64,000 nt of DNA from Saprospiraceae bacterium (GTDB taxonomy: Bacteria; Bacteroidota; Bacteroidia; Chitinophagales; Saprospiraceae), in contig JANQPA010000120.1 of the NCBI GenBank assembly GCA_028285545.1, positions 62,001-126,000 on the forward strand, read 5' to 3'. Each line of letters opens with the position of its first letter. The first letter of the stretch is position 1. Shown here piece after piece: positions 8,578 to 16,690 of the stretch. The notes under the pieces are model-generated. The model was not told the origin of the DNA. It did not search any database and worked only from the letters and a program-made list of their open reading frames with translations. The position numbers and the translations under genes were made by a program.

Positions 8578-8606
8578 ACTGAATACTTGATGAAGTAGTA
8601 TTCAGT
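8578..8606. repeat. perfect 10-bp hairpin between the 94-aa gene and the peroxidase
   Basis: ACTGAATACT (8578-8587) is complementary to 8597-8606, with a 9-base loop. No T-tract follows, so it is not a classical terminator. It ends 24 bases before the peroxidase ATG and might act as an mRNA stability or translation element. Confidence 0.55.
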
Positions 8607-8630
8607 CACAAATCCTGTTTGAGAATTTCC

Positions 8631-9962
8631 ATGCGCGCAAAGATTGATTATGGTTTCTTAGAGAATGGACCTGTATTGTCAAATTTACAGGGGGCTATCT
8701 TATTGCCCCATGGTCATGCTTATCAACATTTTATTTTCCTGAAATTTAACCAGCATCTCGCTCCTAAGACTCTTTGTTCTTCAATAAAAGACTTTTCCAT
8801 AAATGAAAAAATTGGATTAAGTACGGCTGAAGAACAAATTAAAAACCATAATATCCAGACCAATATATTCTTTAGTTATTGTGGCCTGCAAAAACTCCTC
8901 CCAGAACAGATAAACAGATGGACTGAATTTAATTTTCAATCAGGAATGAAGAATCCATTTGTTGCCTCTAAATTTAATGATGGACCTTTATCTTCATGGC
9001 AACCCAATTACCAACAAGATTTGGACGTGCTGATTAGCATTGCTTCTCCTGAAAAAAATAGACTGGAACAAGGACTCTACGAAATAAACAAATTCTTTTC
9101 CAAGACAAATGCGGCTGAAGTGCTTTTTGTAGAAAGGGGAGAACAACTTTACAAAGATGGATTTGAGGTGGAGCCATTTGGATATAGAGACAACTTGAGC
9201 CAACCAATCCTTCTAAATAAAAAAGGTGAGATAAAAAAAGAGAATTTGCCGATTGTTTTTGACAAATATTGGGGAACTTATTTGGTATTCCGCAAGCTGG
9301 AGCAAAATGTCGATTTATTTGATAAGGAGGTAAAAAAACTGGCAAGGAGCCTTCAGGTATCTCAAGAATATGCTGAAGCCCAAATTATGGGTCGCTTTAA
9401 AGATGGAACTCCCCTGCTTCTTTTTGATCATCCTATTATGAAGGATGGAAAAAAAGAAGAAAAAGAGTTGGTAGAAAAATTTAACCAATTTGATCCCAGA
9501 GATGCTACTTCTTTAGACTATTCCAATGACCCACAAGGTCTCCGATGTCCTTTTCATGCACATATAAGAAAAGCCAATCCCAGAAAATTAGAGGAAATTA
9601 AAGACAAGGAGTATGTCAACTACAAATTTCGGGGGCAGATTCTTAGAAGAAGCATCCCCTATAAAGAAGGAGATCAACAAGGCTTATTGTTTCTTTGTTT
9701 TCAGCGGAATATTCGCTTTCAATTTGAAATGATCCAAAAATTTTGGAGCACTAATCCAGATTTTCCCAAGAATGTAGGACTGAAGAGTACCGATCCTATT
9801 ATTGGTCCCTCCTTTTCAGAGGAACGTTTATTGAATAAATGGAATAAAAAATGGGGGGATGCCACCCTTTCAAAAAAGGCTTTTAGACTTGCGAAATTTG
9901 TATCATTTAAAGGCGGAGAATTTTTTTATGGACCTTCTATTTCCTTCTTTAAAAAATTATAG
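8631..9962 (+). CDS. DyP-type haem peroxidase family protein
   Basis: This 443-residue protein has the two hallmarks of dye-decolourising peroxidases. The first is the distal loop GYRDNLSQP (184-192), with Asp187 at the catalytic position. The second is the haem-binding segment CPFHAHIRKANPR (306-318), followed by GLLFLCFQRNIRFQFE and the C-terminal GGEFFYGPS. In the usual GxxDG motif the last glycine is replaced by Asn188. No Tat or Sec signal is seen, so it is probably cytoplasmic. I prefer the ATG at 8631 to the upstream TTG at 8619. DyP enzymes oxidise aromatic substrates with H2O2, and some are encapsulin cargo, but no encapsulin gene is present here. Its gene order with a KAS III-like gene is unusual. 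Confidence 0.88.
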   Translation: MRAKIDYGFLENGPVLSNLQGAILLPHGHAYQHFIFLKFNQHLAPKTLCSSIKDFSINEKIGLSTAEEQIKNHNIQTNIFFSYCGLQKLLPEQINRWTEFNFQSGMKNPFVASKFNDGPLSSWQPNYQQDLDVLISIASPEKNRLEQGLYEINKFFSKTNAAEVLFVERGEQLYKDGFEVEPFGYRDNLSQPILLNKKGEIKKENLPIVFDKYWGTYLVFRKLEQNVDLFDKEVKKLARSLQVSQEYAEAQIMGRFKDGTPLLLFDHPIMKDGKKEEKELVEKFNQFDPRDATSLDYSNDPQGLRCPFHAHIRKANPRKLEEIKDKEYVNYKFRGQILRRSIPYKEGDQQGLLFLCFQRNIRFQFEMIQKFWSTNPDFPKNVGLKSTDPIIGPSFSEERLLNKWNKKWGDATLSKKAFRLAKFVSFKGGEFFYGPSISFFKKL

Positions 9963-10104
9963 GATTGGCTTAAAATACGGGTGTAAGTCTAAAAATCACC
10001 GCATTTTTAAAAATTTAAAGATCAATAACCTATTTTTTACACTGAAGTTATTTAAAGTTTTTGTTTGGAGCCGATAAAATGAGATTTTAAGCTCTGTTGA
10101 ATTT

Positions 10105-10123
10105 CATTCGCCTTAGGCGGATG
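10105..10123. repeat. short GC-rich hairpin upstream of the hybrid sensor gene
   Basis: CATTCGCC (10105-10112) pairs with GGCGGATG (10116-10123) around TTA, with one wobble. It stands out as GC-rich in an AT-rich gap (9963-10206) that otherwise holds no gene. It resembles a small REP-type palindrome. Confidence 0.45.
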
Positions 10124-10206
10124 GAGGGAAAAAATAGCTGATAAGAGGGTTTAAAAACACTTTTCACAGGCGAGAAGAACAACTTCATTAATTAATAATG
10201 TGAAAA

Positions 10207-13200
10207 ATGGGAAATGGTTTTTTAAGCTACTTTATTAAAAGTTGGATCTTTTTACTTTTGGCTGGGATATTATATTCTCAGGAAGTAGATCATATTGCTC
10301 CCCTTTATCTAAATCGTCTTACTATTCAGGATGGTTTGAGTTCTCAAAAAAATAATGACAATATATTTAAAGATAGTCAGGGCTTTGTATGGATAAGCTC
10401 AGTAGATGGATTAAATCGATTTGACGGCCATGAAATACGACCCTATTATCATGATCCCTCCGATTCGTTTAGCATAAGTAGTAATATTATCTACAGCACA
10501 TTTTTCGAAGACAAGAAGACAGATATTTGGTTCAGTACAGCACTTGGTGTTCACCGATATGTTAGGGAGAATGATCATTTTGAGAGAATTCCTTTAAGTC
10601 CGGCTTTAGATACTCTTAGTGATGTACGACTCTTGTATATGGATTCTGAAAAAGAAGAGATTTGGGTTTCAGTTGGGAACCAATTATATATTAAGAAAAT
10701 AGACCCATTAAGTGATCACCTTCATTATTTAGGGGCTTTTCCGATCGGCAAGCAATGGCGGGTTTCTCGCTCTCCTTTTTCAGATAAAGGGTTTTACTTG
10801 ATGGGGCCGAGGAGGAATCAGTTTATTATTTACCATTTTGTTCCTGATATTTCCAGCAGTTCCTTAAAACCGCCAAATGAAGTTATCCTTCCTTTTACAG
10901 GAGAATTCAATATTGGCCATTTAAATAATGACGGTCAACTTTGGGTAGGAGGAAGAAATGGATTGTTATTATATGATCTTCAATCTAATGAAACCTCTTC
11001 AATTCCTAATACGCCTACTAATATTTTTAGTTTTGCGGAAGGCGAATCCAACACCTTATGGCTGGGTTCGGAGGAAGGCGGGGTATATTTTTTTGATCCC
11101 AAAACAAGAAGGGTAAGTAAGCCATTAAATTGGTTGAGCGAACAAGAAATCAAAGCATTTAATTATAAGATTGAAGGCCTGCATTATTTTGCGGACCATA
11201 GCTTTTGGGTTTCTTCTCCTGGCAGGGGTGTCTTTTTTACCAATTTTAAAAAAAGGAAGTTCAGAGCCTTCTTACAAAAAAAAGTAGATGGTAATCCTGC
11301 GGCCTCTAATATTCAAGCCTTAGCGGGTGATAGTCAAAACCGGATTTGGGCATTACATGCGCAGGGATTGTCTGTATTAAATAGCAATGGAGAACATGTC
11401 AAGGAATACAATTCCAATAAAAACAGACAGCTAGAACCAGGAAGAAATTTGTTCTTTCATATTTTTTGTGACAAAGAAGATGGCATTTGGGTTAGTAGTC
11501 AAAAAGGACTTTTTTATCTGTCGTCCATTGATGATAATTTTCAAAAAATTGATCATCGATTATACAGTAGTGTGTTTGAACTTTCAGATGGGATAATCTT
11601 GGCTACCCGTGAAAATGGAATTTTGGAAATCACAAAAAGGGAAAAGATTATAGAGGACACTACTACTTTGGCTTTTAGCAAAAACAAGTTCTATAACATC
11701 ATTTTTCAAGATGAAAAAGGGCATGTTTATTTAGGGGAAATGACAAAACAATTGGTAATACTTGATTGGGCTTCTGGGAGGCACAAGCCTGCTCACCATA
11801 TTACTTTTGAGCCAATGATTACTAATATTGTGGAAGACAAGGATCAAGACATCTTATGGATAGGTACTAAGGGAGGTTTGTATAGCATAAGTACTAAGGG
11901 AGAAAAGCCGCCACTTATAAGAAATGATTTGAACAGAGGCCTTTTTATTAATGGAATTCAGTTGGCTGATTCCAATCTGTTTATTAGCACAAATAAAAGT
12001 CTTTTAAGATATGACACCATCCTGAATTCAAATTTGAACTTTAGTATAGCGGATGGTTTGCAAGGCGGAGAGTTTAACTTTAATAGTTCTGTCAAGTTAA
12101 AAAATGGAATGATTGCTTTTGGAGGTATCAATGGACTAAATATTTTCGATCCTACCTCATTGCATCAGTCTCCTTTAAGAGCAAGGCCTGTAATTACAGC
12201 TATCAAAATAGGAAATAAAAGTATTCAAGAATGGGGTATTTCTTGTGCTTCAACAGAAGCTACCAATCCTGAGTTAATAAAATCTCTTAAGCTCAAACAC
12301 GATCAAAATACGCTGCAATTTAGTTTTGCAGCCCTGGAATATAGTGACCCTAGAGCAGTTAAGTTTAGATTTCGTTTATTGGGACAGGATAAAGATTGGG
12401 TGGAATTGGAGAACAGTCACATCACTCGTTATTCGGATCTACCACATGGTAATTATTCATTACAGCTACTGGCTATTAATTCGGATGGTGTTGTATCCGA
12501 AGATCAATTTGATTTGAAAATTATTATCCACCCGCCATGGTATAGAAGCACGCTTGCCTTTGCTCTCTGGATTTTGGTTGGATTAGGGATTATTTACTTA
12601 GTCTATTGGAGTCAACTTAAAAGAAAACTAAGAATAGAAGAGAATAAAAGGCTTAAGGAGCTAGATGAATTCAAAAACCGATTTTTTACCAATATTACCC
12701 ATGAATTAAAATCTCCAATTACTAGTGTAATGACTTCTGCTCAGAAATCAAAATTAGATGAGAAAGATCGAGTGAGTATTTTAAGAAGAAGTGATGACTT
12801 ACTTCAAATCATCAATAGAATTCTGGGCCTGGCCCGATTGAAATCAGGGAAAATGCAGCTCACAGAAGAAAAGGGTGATCTGGTGCAGTTCCTAAATTTT
12901 CAACTGCAGTCATATAGCTCTCTGGCCAGTGATAAGGATATTAAATTGGAATTCAAATCGGAATTAGAGGAATTAATCATGGACTTTGACGATGGGAAAT
13001 TGAAAGACCTGATAAGAAATTTACTATCCAATGCCTTAAAGTACAATAGGGTAGGAGGCCTTGTTCAGTTAACATTGGAAAAAGAAAGTGAAAATCAGAT
13101 TTTGATTAAAGTCAAAGATACAGGTACAGGAATTTCTCAGAATGAACTCGATAAAATATTTAAGCGATTTTATAGTGGAGAAAACGGTACTGTTTCCATG

Positions 13201-14187
13201 GTAGAAGGTACAGGAATAGGATTGTCCTATGTCAAAGAACTCGTTTCTTTTCTTGGCGGGACGATCAGTGCAAAAAGTGAGATGGGGACAGGCTCCGAAT
13301 TTTTCCTTAAACTTCCATTTGCTAATAAAGAGAGTACTCCTTTAAGTAAAGTTTGGAACTCCTTTATCATTCCAACAGCTTCCCTAACAAACAATACGCT
13401 TGGTGAGGGCCTTCCCGTCGGGGCTGTAGAAGAAGATGAAATGACTGTGTTAATTGTAGAAGATGATAAAGATATTTTGGAAAACCTTCTGGCTTTACTG
13501 AAAAACAAATACAATATACTTTTTGCTGTAGATGGAGAAACGGGAATTCAAAAAGCCATTGAAGAGATGCCTGATCTCATTATCAGCGATGTAATGATGC
13601 CTCGTAAAAATGGATTTGAACTTTGTGAAAGTTTAAAGACCAATAAAATAACAAGTCATATACCCATTATACTTTTGACCGCCTTAGATGGACAAAATGC
13701 AAAGAATATGGGCTTGCAACATGGTGCAGATGCTTATCTTTCAAAGCCCTTTAATGAGGAGGAGCTTTTCCTTCGCTTGAAAAACTTAATGGATATCCGG
13801 AAAGCCATACAAAATAAATATGGCGACAGTGGAGAAGAGGACAATTCTTGGTCTCTGCTAAATGATTCGGACCAGGAAATCATGACGAATATGAGACGCT
13901 TTATTCTTGAAAATCTTTCTACGGTTAATGTAGAAATTCTGGCTAAGGAATTGGGGCTTACTCGGAATCAGTTATATAATAAAGTAAAGGCTATTGCGGG
14001 AATAAGCTGTCAAAGTTATATTACCAAACTAAAGGTGGAAAAGGGACGGCGATTAATCTTAAAACATCCGAATTTGACCATCTCAGAAATTGCCTTTGAA
14101 ATAGGCTTTAAGAATGTCGCTCATTTTTCAAATAGATTTAAAGAACGTTTTGGTTATTCGCCTTCGGAATTGCAGAAAAAAGAATGA
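10207..14187 (+). CDS. hybrid two-component system protein: beta-propeller sensor, histidine kinase, receiver and AraC-type output
   Basis: One 1326-residue chain carries a complete two-component pathway. A signal peptide (1-24) precedes two-component regulator propeller repeats (about 35-690, with recurring IWVSS/LWLGS-type strands). A Y_Y_Y-type domain (about 700-775) follows, then one transmembrane helix (about 781-801). HisKA has the phosphoacceptor His near 832 in NITHELKSP. HATPase_c has NALKYN, DTGTGIS and GTGIGLSYV. The receiver domain has Asp near 1128 in IISDVMMPRKNG, and a C-terminal AraC helix-turn-helix (about 1225-1326) closes the chain. In Bacteroidota such proteins usually sense periplasmic oligosaccharides and control polysaccharide utilisation loci. 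No SusC/SusD pair or glycoside hydrolase is adjacent, so the target is open. Confidence 0.95.
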   Translation: MGNGFLSYFIKSWIFLLLAGILYSQEVDHIAPLYLNRLTIQDGLSSQKNNDNIFKDSQGFVWISSVDGLNRFDGHEIRPYYHDPSDSFSISSNIIYSTFFEDKKTDIWFSTALGVHRYVRENDHFERIPLSPALDTLSDVRLLYMDSEKEEIWVSVGNQLYIKKIDPLSDHLHYLGAFPIGKQWRVSRSPFSDKGFYLMGPRRNQFIIYHFVPDISSSSLKPPNEVILPFTGEFNIGHLNNDGQLWVGGRNGLLLYDLQSNETSSIPNTPTNIFSFAEGESNTLWLGSEEGGVYFFDPKTRRVSKPLNWLSEQEIKAFNYKIEGLHYFADHSFWVSSPGRGVFFTNFKKRKFRAFLQKKVDGNPAASNIQALAGDSQNRIWALHAQGLSVLNSNGEHVKEYNSNKNRQLEPGRNLFFHIFCDKEDGIWVSSQKGLFYLSSIDDNFQKIDHRLYSSVFELSDGIILATRENGILEITKREKIIEDTTTLAFSKNKFYNIIFQDEKGHVYLGEMTKQLVILDWASGRHKPAHHITFEPMITNIVEDKDQDILWIGTKGGLYSISTKGEKPPLIRNDLNRGLFINGIQLADSNLFISTNKSLLRYDTILNSNLNFSIADGLQGGEFNFNSSVKLKNGMIAFGGINGLNIFDPTSLHQSPLRARPVITAIKIGNKSIQEWGISCASTEATNPELIKSLKLKHDQNTLQFSFAALEYSDPRAVKFRFRLLGQDKDWVELENSHITRYSDLPHGNYSLQLLAINSDGVVSEDQFDLKIIIHPPWYRSTLAFALWILVGLGIIYLVYWSQLKRKLRIEENKRLKELDEFKNRFFTNITHELKSPITSVMTSAQKSKLDEKDRVSILRRSDDLLQIINRILGLARLKSGKMQLTEEKGDLVQFLNFQLQSYSSLASDKDIKLEFKSELEELIMDFDDGKLKDLIRNLLSNALKYNRVGGLVQLTLEKESENQILIKVKDTGTGISQNELDKIFKRFYSGENGTVSMVEGTGIGLSYVKELVSFLGGTISAKSEMGTGSEFFLKLPFANKESTPLSKVWNSFIIPTASLTNNTLGEGLPVGAVEEDEMTVLIVEDDKDILENLLALLKNKYNILFAVDGETGIQKAIEEMPDLIISDVMMPRKNGFELCESLKTNKITSHIPIILLTALDGQNAKNMGLQHGADAYLSKPFNEEELFLRLKNLMDIRKAIQNKYGDSGEEDNSWSLLNDSDQEIMTNMRRFILENLSTVNVEILAKELGLTRNQLYNKVKAIAGISCQSYITKLKVEKGRRLILKHPNLTISEIAFEIGFKNVAHFSNRFKERFGYSPSELQKKE

Positions 14188-14292
14188 AAACGAGGAGCTT
14201 TAACATAGGTGCAAAAGTTTTCATCATAGAGAAAAGGAATATCCCTGCAAAAATTATTTAATCTGTCAAGACTATAGGATATTTGAAGTAGT

Positions 14293-14324
14293 AAAAATAC
14301 TGAAAACTAAACCTCAGTGTTTTT
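14293..14324. terminator. convergent hairpin between the hybrid sensor and the suf operon
   Basis: AAAAATACTGA (14293-14303) pairs with TCAGTGTTTTT (14314-14324), with one wobble and a 10-base loop. The A/T-rich ends of the stem give a T-run in both directions. It lies in the gap 14188-14434, which otherwise holds no gene. Confidence 0.7.
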
Positions 14325-14434
14325 ATCAACCCCCTCTTGAATTAAAGTAGATTCAAAAATATCATCAAACTATTTTGTTTTGACCATAAGAGTACCCTAA
14401 GAAACCATTTGAAGATTTTTTACTCGATGTTTTA

Positions 14435-14746
14435 TTAAAACATATCCAAAGCAAACCTGGCCTCCTCACTCATCATACTTTTTTCCCAAGGTGGATCAAA
14501 CACCACCCGGAGGTCAACGTCTTCAACTCCTTCAACGCGTGTGATTTTTTCCTGGACTTCCATCGGCAGTGATTCCGCTACAGGGCATGCCGGGGAAGTC
14601 AGGGTCATTCTTACAAAAACAACACCATCTTCCTTAATACTTATTTCATAGATGAGTCCCAGTTCATAAATATCTACAGGTATTTCCGGATCAAAAACAG
14701 TTTTGATCTGTTCTACTATTTTTTCTTCTAAAAGTGTGGTTTCCAT
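14435..14746 (-). CDS. sufT: MIP18/DUF59 family Fe-S assembly factor (SufT-like)
   Basis: This 103-residue DUF59 domain protein has the family motif DPEIPVDIYELGLIY (19-33) and the conserved cysteine at about 54 in TSPACPVAE. Proteins of this family help deliver or mature Fe-S clusters. It is the last gene of the suf operon, five bases after the sufE stop. SufT in other bacteria often carries an N-terminal extension that this one lacks, so it is closer to the minimal single-domain form. The assignment rests on the domain and the operon. Confidence 0.88.
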   Translation of the reverse strand: METTLLEEKIVEQIKTVFDPEIPVDIYELGLIYEISIKEDGVVFVRMTLTSPACPVAESLPMEVQEKITRVEGVEDVDLRVVFDPPWEKSMMSEEARFALDMF

Positions 14747-14751
14747 TTTGA

Positions 14752-15171
14752 TTAATTTTTTGAAGCAAAAGCAAGTCCGTACATTTTCATCTGCTTTACC
14801 ATGCTTACCAAACCATTGGATCTGGTTTGGGAGAGGTGTTCTTTCAAGCCAATTTCATCAATAAAATATAGGTCTGCTTTTGCAATCTCCTCGGCTTTTT
14901 GACCAGATAATACCCGAATAAGCAGTGCGATGATTCCTTTTGTAATTATGGCATCGCTATCGGAAGTAAAGGTAATATGGTCGTTTTCTTTGCCGGCGTG
15001 TAGCCATACTTTACTCTGGCATCCTTTTATTAAGTGCTCTTCATCTTTATATTGCTCATCGATCAGGGGAAGTTGTTTTCCCAAATCAATGATGTATTCA
15101 TACTTTTCCATCCAATCACCAAAAAAGGAAAACTCCTCAATGATCTCGTCTTGTATTTGATTAATACTCAT
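14752..15171 (-). CDS. sufE: SufE, sulfur acceptor for SufS
   Basis: This 139-residue SufE/CsdE-type protein has the sulfur-accepting cysteine at about residue 51 in IKGCQSKVWL. It starts MSINQIQDEIIEEF and has the usual length of the family. It takes persulfide sulfur from the SufS active-site cysteine and passes it to SufBCD. It begins five bases after the sufS stop and is followed after five bases by the DUF59 gene, so the three are almost certainly cotranscribed. Confidence 0.95.
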   Translation of the reverse strand: MSINQIQDEIIEEFSFFGDWMEKYEYIIDLGKQLPLIDEQYKDEEHLIKGCQSKVWLHAGKENDHITFTSDSDAIITKGIIALLIRVLSGQKAEEIAKADLYFIDEIGLKEHLSQTRSNGLVSMVKQMKMYGLAFASKN

Positions 15172-15176
15172 AACTA

Positions 15177-16421
15177 TTAAATTAACATATTAACGGCCTT
15201 TTGAACACCAGCGGCTAATTTATCAATTTCTTCTTTTGTATTATAAATGGCAAAGGAAGCCCTTACCGTACCGGGAATTTCAAAACGATCCATAAGGGGT
15301 TGTGTACAATGGTGTCCGGTACGAACGGCAATTCCTAATTTGTCCAAAATGGCCCCAAGGTCATATGGATGGACTCCTTCTACAAGAAAGGAAATAACAC
15401 TTGCTTTGTTTGTGGCAGTGCCAATAATTTTTAAACCTGCTATGTCTTGAAGTTTGTTGGTGGCATAGCTAAGCAATTCAGCTTCATGTTCCTGGATTTT
15501 ATCATGACCTATAGCTTCCACATAGTCAATAGCCGCTTTCAATCCAATAGCCCCGGCAATGTCTGGAGTGCCAGCTTCAAACTTAAAAGGAAGTTCATTA
15601 TAAGTGGTCTTTTCAAAGGTAACCGTTTTGATCATTTCTCCTCCGCCATGATAAGGAGGCATTGCATTGAGCCAGTGTTCCTTACCATATAATATACCCA
15701 TACCTGTGGGGCCGTACACTTTGTGAGCAGAAAAGACATAAAAATCTGCATCTAATTCCTGTACATCTATCTTTTGATGTGGCGCTGCCTGAGCACCATC
15801 TATCAATACAGGAATATTTAGTGCATGGGCTTTTTTGATCATTTCCTTAACGGGGTTGATGGTGCCCAAAGCATTAGAAATATGAGTGACGGCAACAATT
15901 TTTGTTCTTTCACTTAACAAGCGTTCATACTCTTCCATCACCAACTCTCCTTTTTCACTGACAGGAATGACTTTGAGGCGGGCACCAGTTTGTTCACAGA
16001 TCATTTGCCAGGGAACAATGTTAGAATGATGCTCCATGGCCGAGATAAGAACTTCATCCCCTTCCTTTAAAAACTTTCGGCCGTAGGAGGAAGCCACCAG
16101 ATTAATACCTTCTGTGGTGCCGCGTGTAAAAATGATCTCCTTATCTTCAACAGCATTGATGAATTTTTGAACACTTCTACGTGCTTCCTCGAAAGCATCA
16201 GTTGCCTCCTGACTTAACTGGTAAACGCCTCTGTGTACATTAGCATGTTGTTTTTCATAGTATTCATCCATGCTTTTGATCACCTGATTGGGTTTTTGAC
16301 TTGATGCTGCACTATCTAAAAAAACAATAGGCTTTTTATTCATCTGTCGACTGAGCAGAGGAAAGTCGGATCTTATCTTATCTATATCTAGTTTTGTAGG
16401 CCTCTCTTTAATTTGGTTCAT
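15177..16421 (-). CDS. sufS: SufS cysteine desulfurase
   Basis: This PLP-dependent class V fold enzyme has 414 residues from the ATG at 16421. Lys234 in FSAHKVYGPTG binds PLP. Cys372 in VRTGHHCTQP carries the persulfide. The ATMEHHSN-type segment (SAMEHHSN, 128-135) and RGTTEGIN (100-107) are also typical of type II (SufS) desulfurases. An ATG at 16445 would add eight residues; the shorter start fits the family better, but both are possible. It releases sulfur from cysteine for Fe-S cluster assembly and hands it to SufE, encoded directly downstream. Unlike the other suf genes it is preceded by a gap of about 270 bases. Confidence 0.95.
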   Translation of the reverse strand: MNQIKERPTKLDIDKIRSDFPLLSRQMNKKPIVFLDSAASSQKPNQVIKSMDEYYEKQHANVHRGVYQLSQEATDAFEEARRSVQKFINAVEDKEIIFTRGTTEGINLVASSYGRKFLKEGDEVLISAMEHHSNIVPWQMICEQTGARLKVIPVSEKGELVMEEYERLLSERTKIVAVTHISNALGTINPVKEMIKKAHALNIPVLIDGAQAAPHQKIDVQELDADFYVFSAHKVYGPTGMGILYGKEHWLNAMPPYHGGGEMIKTVTFEKTTYNELPFKFEAGTPDIAGAIGLKAAIDYVEAIGHDKIQEHEAELLSYATNKLQDIAGLKIIGTATNKASVISFLVEGVHPYDLGAILDKLGIAVRTGHHCTQPLMDRFEIPGTVRASFAIYNTKEEIDKLAAGVQKAVNMLI

Positions 16422-16482
16422 AACAACTGATATTTTTCTTTTCAATCAGGCTTGATTAAAACACTTTTGCCAATTATTAGTT

Positions 16483-16528
16483 GAGGCTTCATAAATTTAG
16501 TGTTTTATGAAGCCTCGATTTCGAAATC
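16483..16528. repeat. 13-bp perfect hairpin with adjoining 12-bp palindrome in the sufD-sufS gap
   Basis: GAGGCTTCATAAA (16483-16495) is complementary to 16504-16516 with an 8-base loop. The perfect palindrome GATTTCGAAATC (16517-16528) follows at once. There is no T-tract in the operon direction. Confidence 0.6.
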
Positions 16529-16575
16529 AGTAAAGGGTAATACATCAATTGATGAATGATGTTTTCTTTTCACTA

Positions 16576-16616
16576 CTAAAGCACAAAGGAACACAAAGTC
16601 TTTGTGTTCCTTAGCG
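16576..16616. repeat. perfect 13-bp palindrome AAGGAACACAAAG in the sufD-sufS gap
   Basis: AAGGAACACAAAG is followed after one base by its exact complement. Similar words (CACAAAGGAACACAAAG) appear in the flank, which gives it the look of a dispersed REP-like element inserted between two suf genes. Confidence 0.55.
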
Positions 16617-16664
16617 ATGAATGTTAATTTCATGATTTCGATTAATGAAAATTTTTATGCGCGT

Positions 16665-16683
16665 ACCTAAATCAATTTTAGGT
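16665..16683. promoter_or_regulatory. ACCTAAA-N5-TTTAGGT inverted repeat upstream of sufS
   Basis: The half-sites 16665-16671 and 16677-16683 are exact complements and lie eight bases after the sufD stop, in operon orientation upstream of sufS. The half-site ACCTAA also occurs in the palindrome upstream of sufB, with a different spacing. It could be an operator or part of a hairpin. Confidence 0.35.
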
Positions 16684-16690
16684 TTATCCG

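Noticed and set aside
8631-9962. Encapsulin cargo role for the DyP-like protein
   Set aside because: No encapsulin shell gene and no clear C-terminal targeting peptide are visible.
10207-14187. Polysaccharide utilisation locus around the hybrid sensor
   Set aside because: No SusC/SusD pair or glycoside hydrolase is adjacent.
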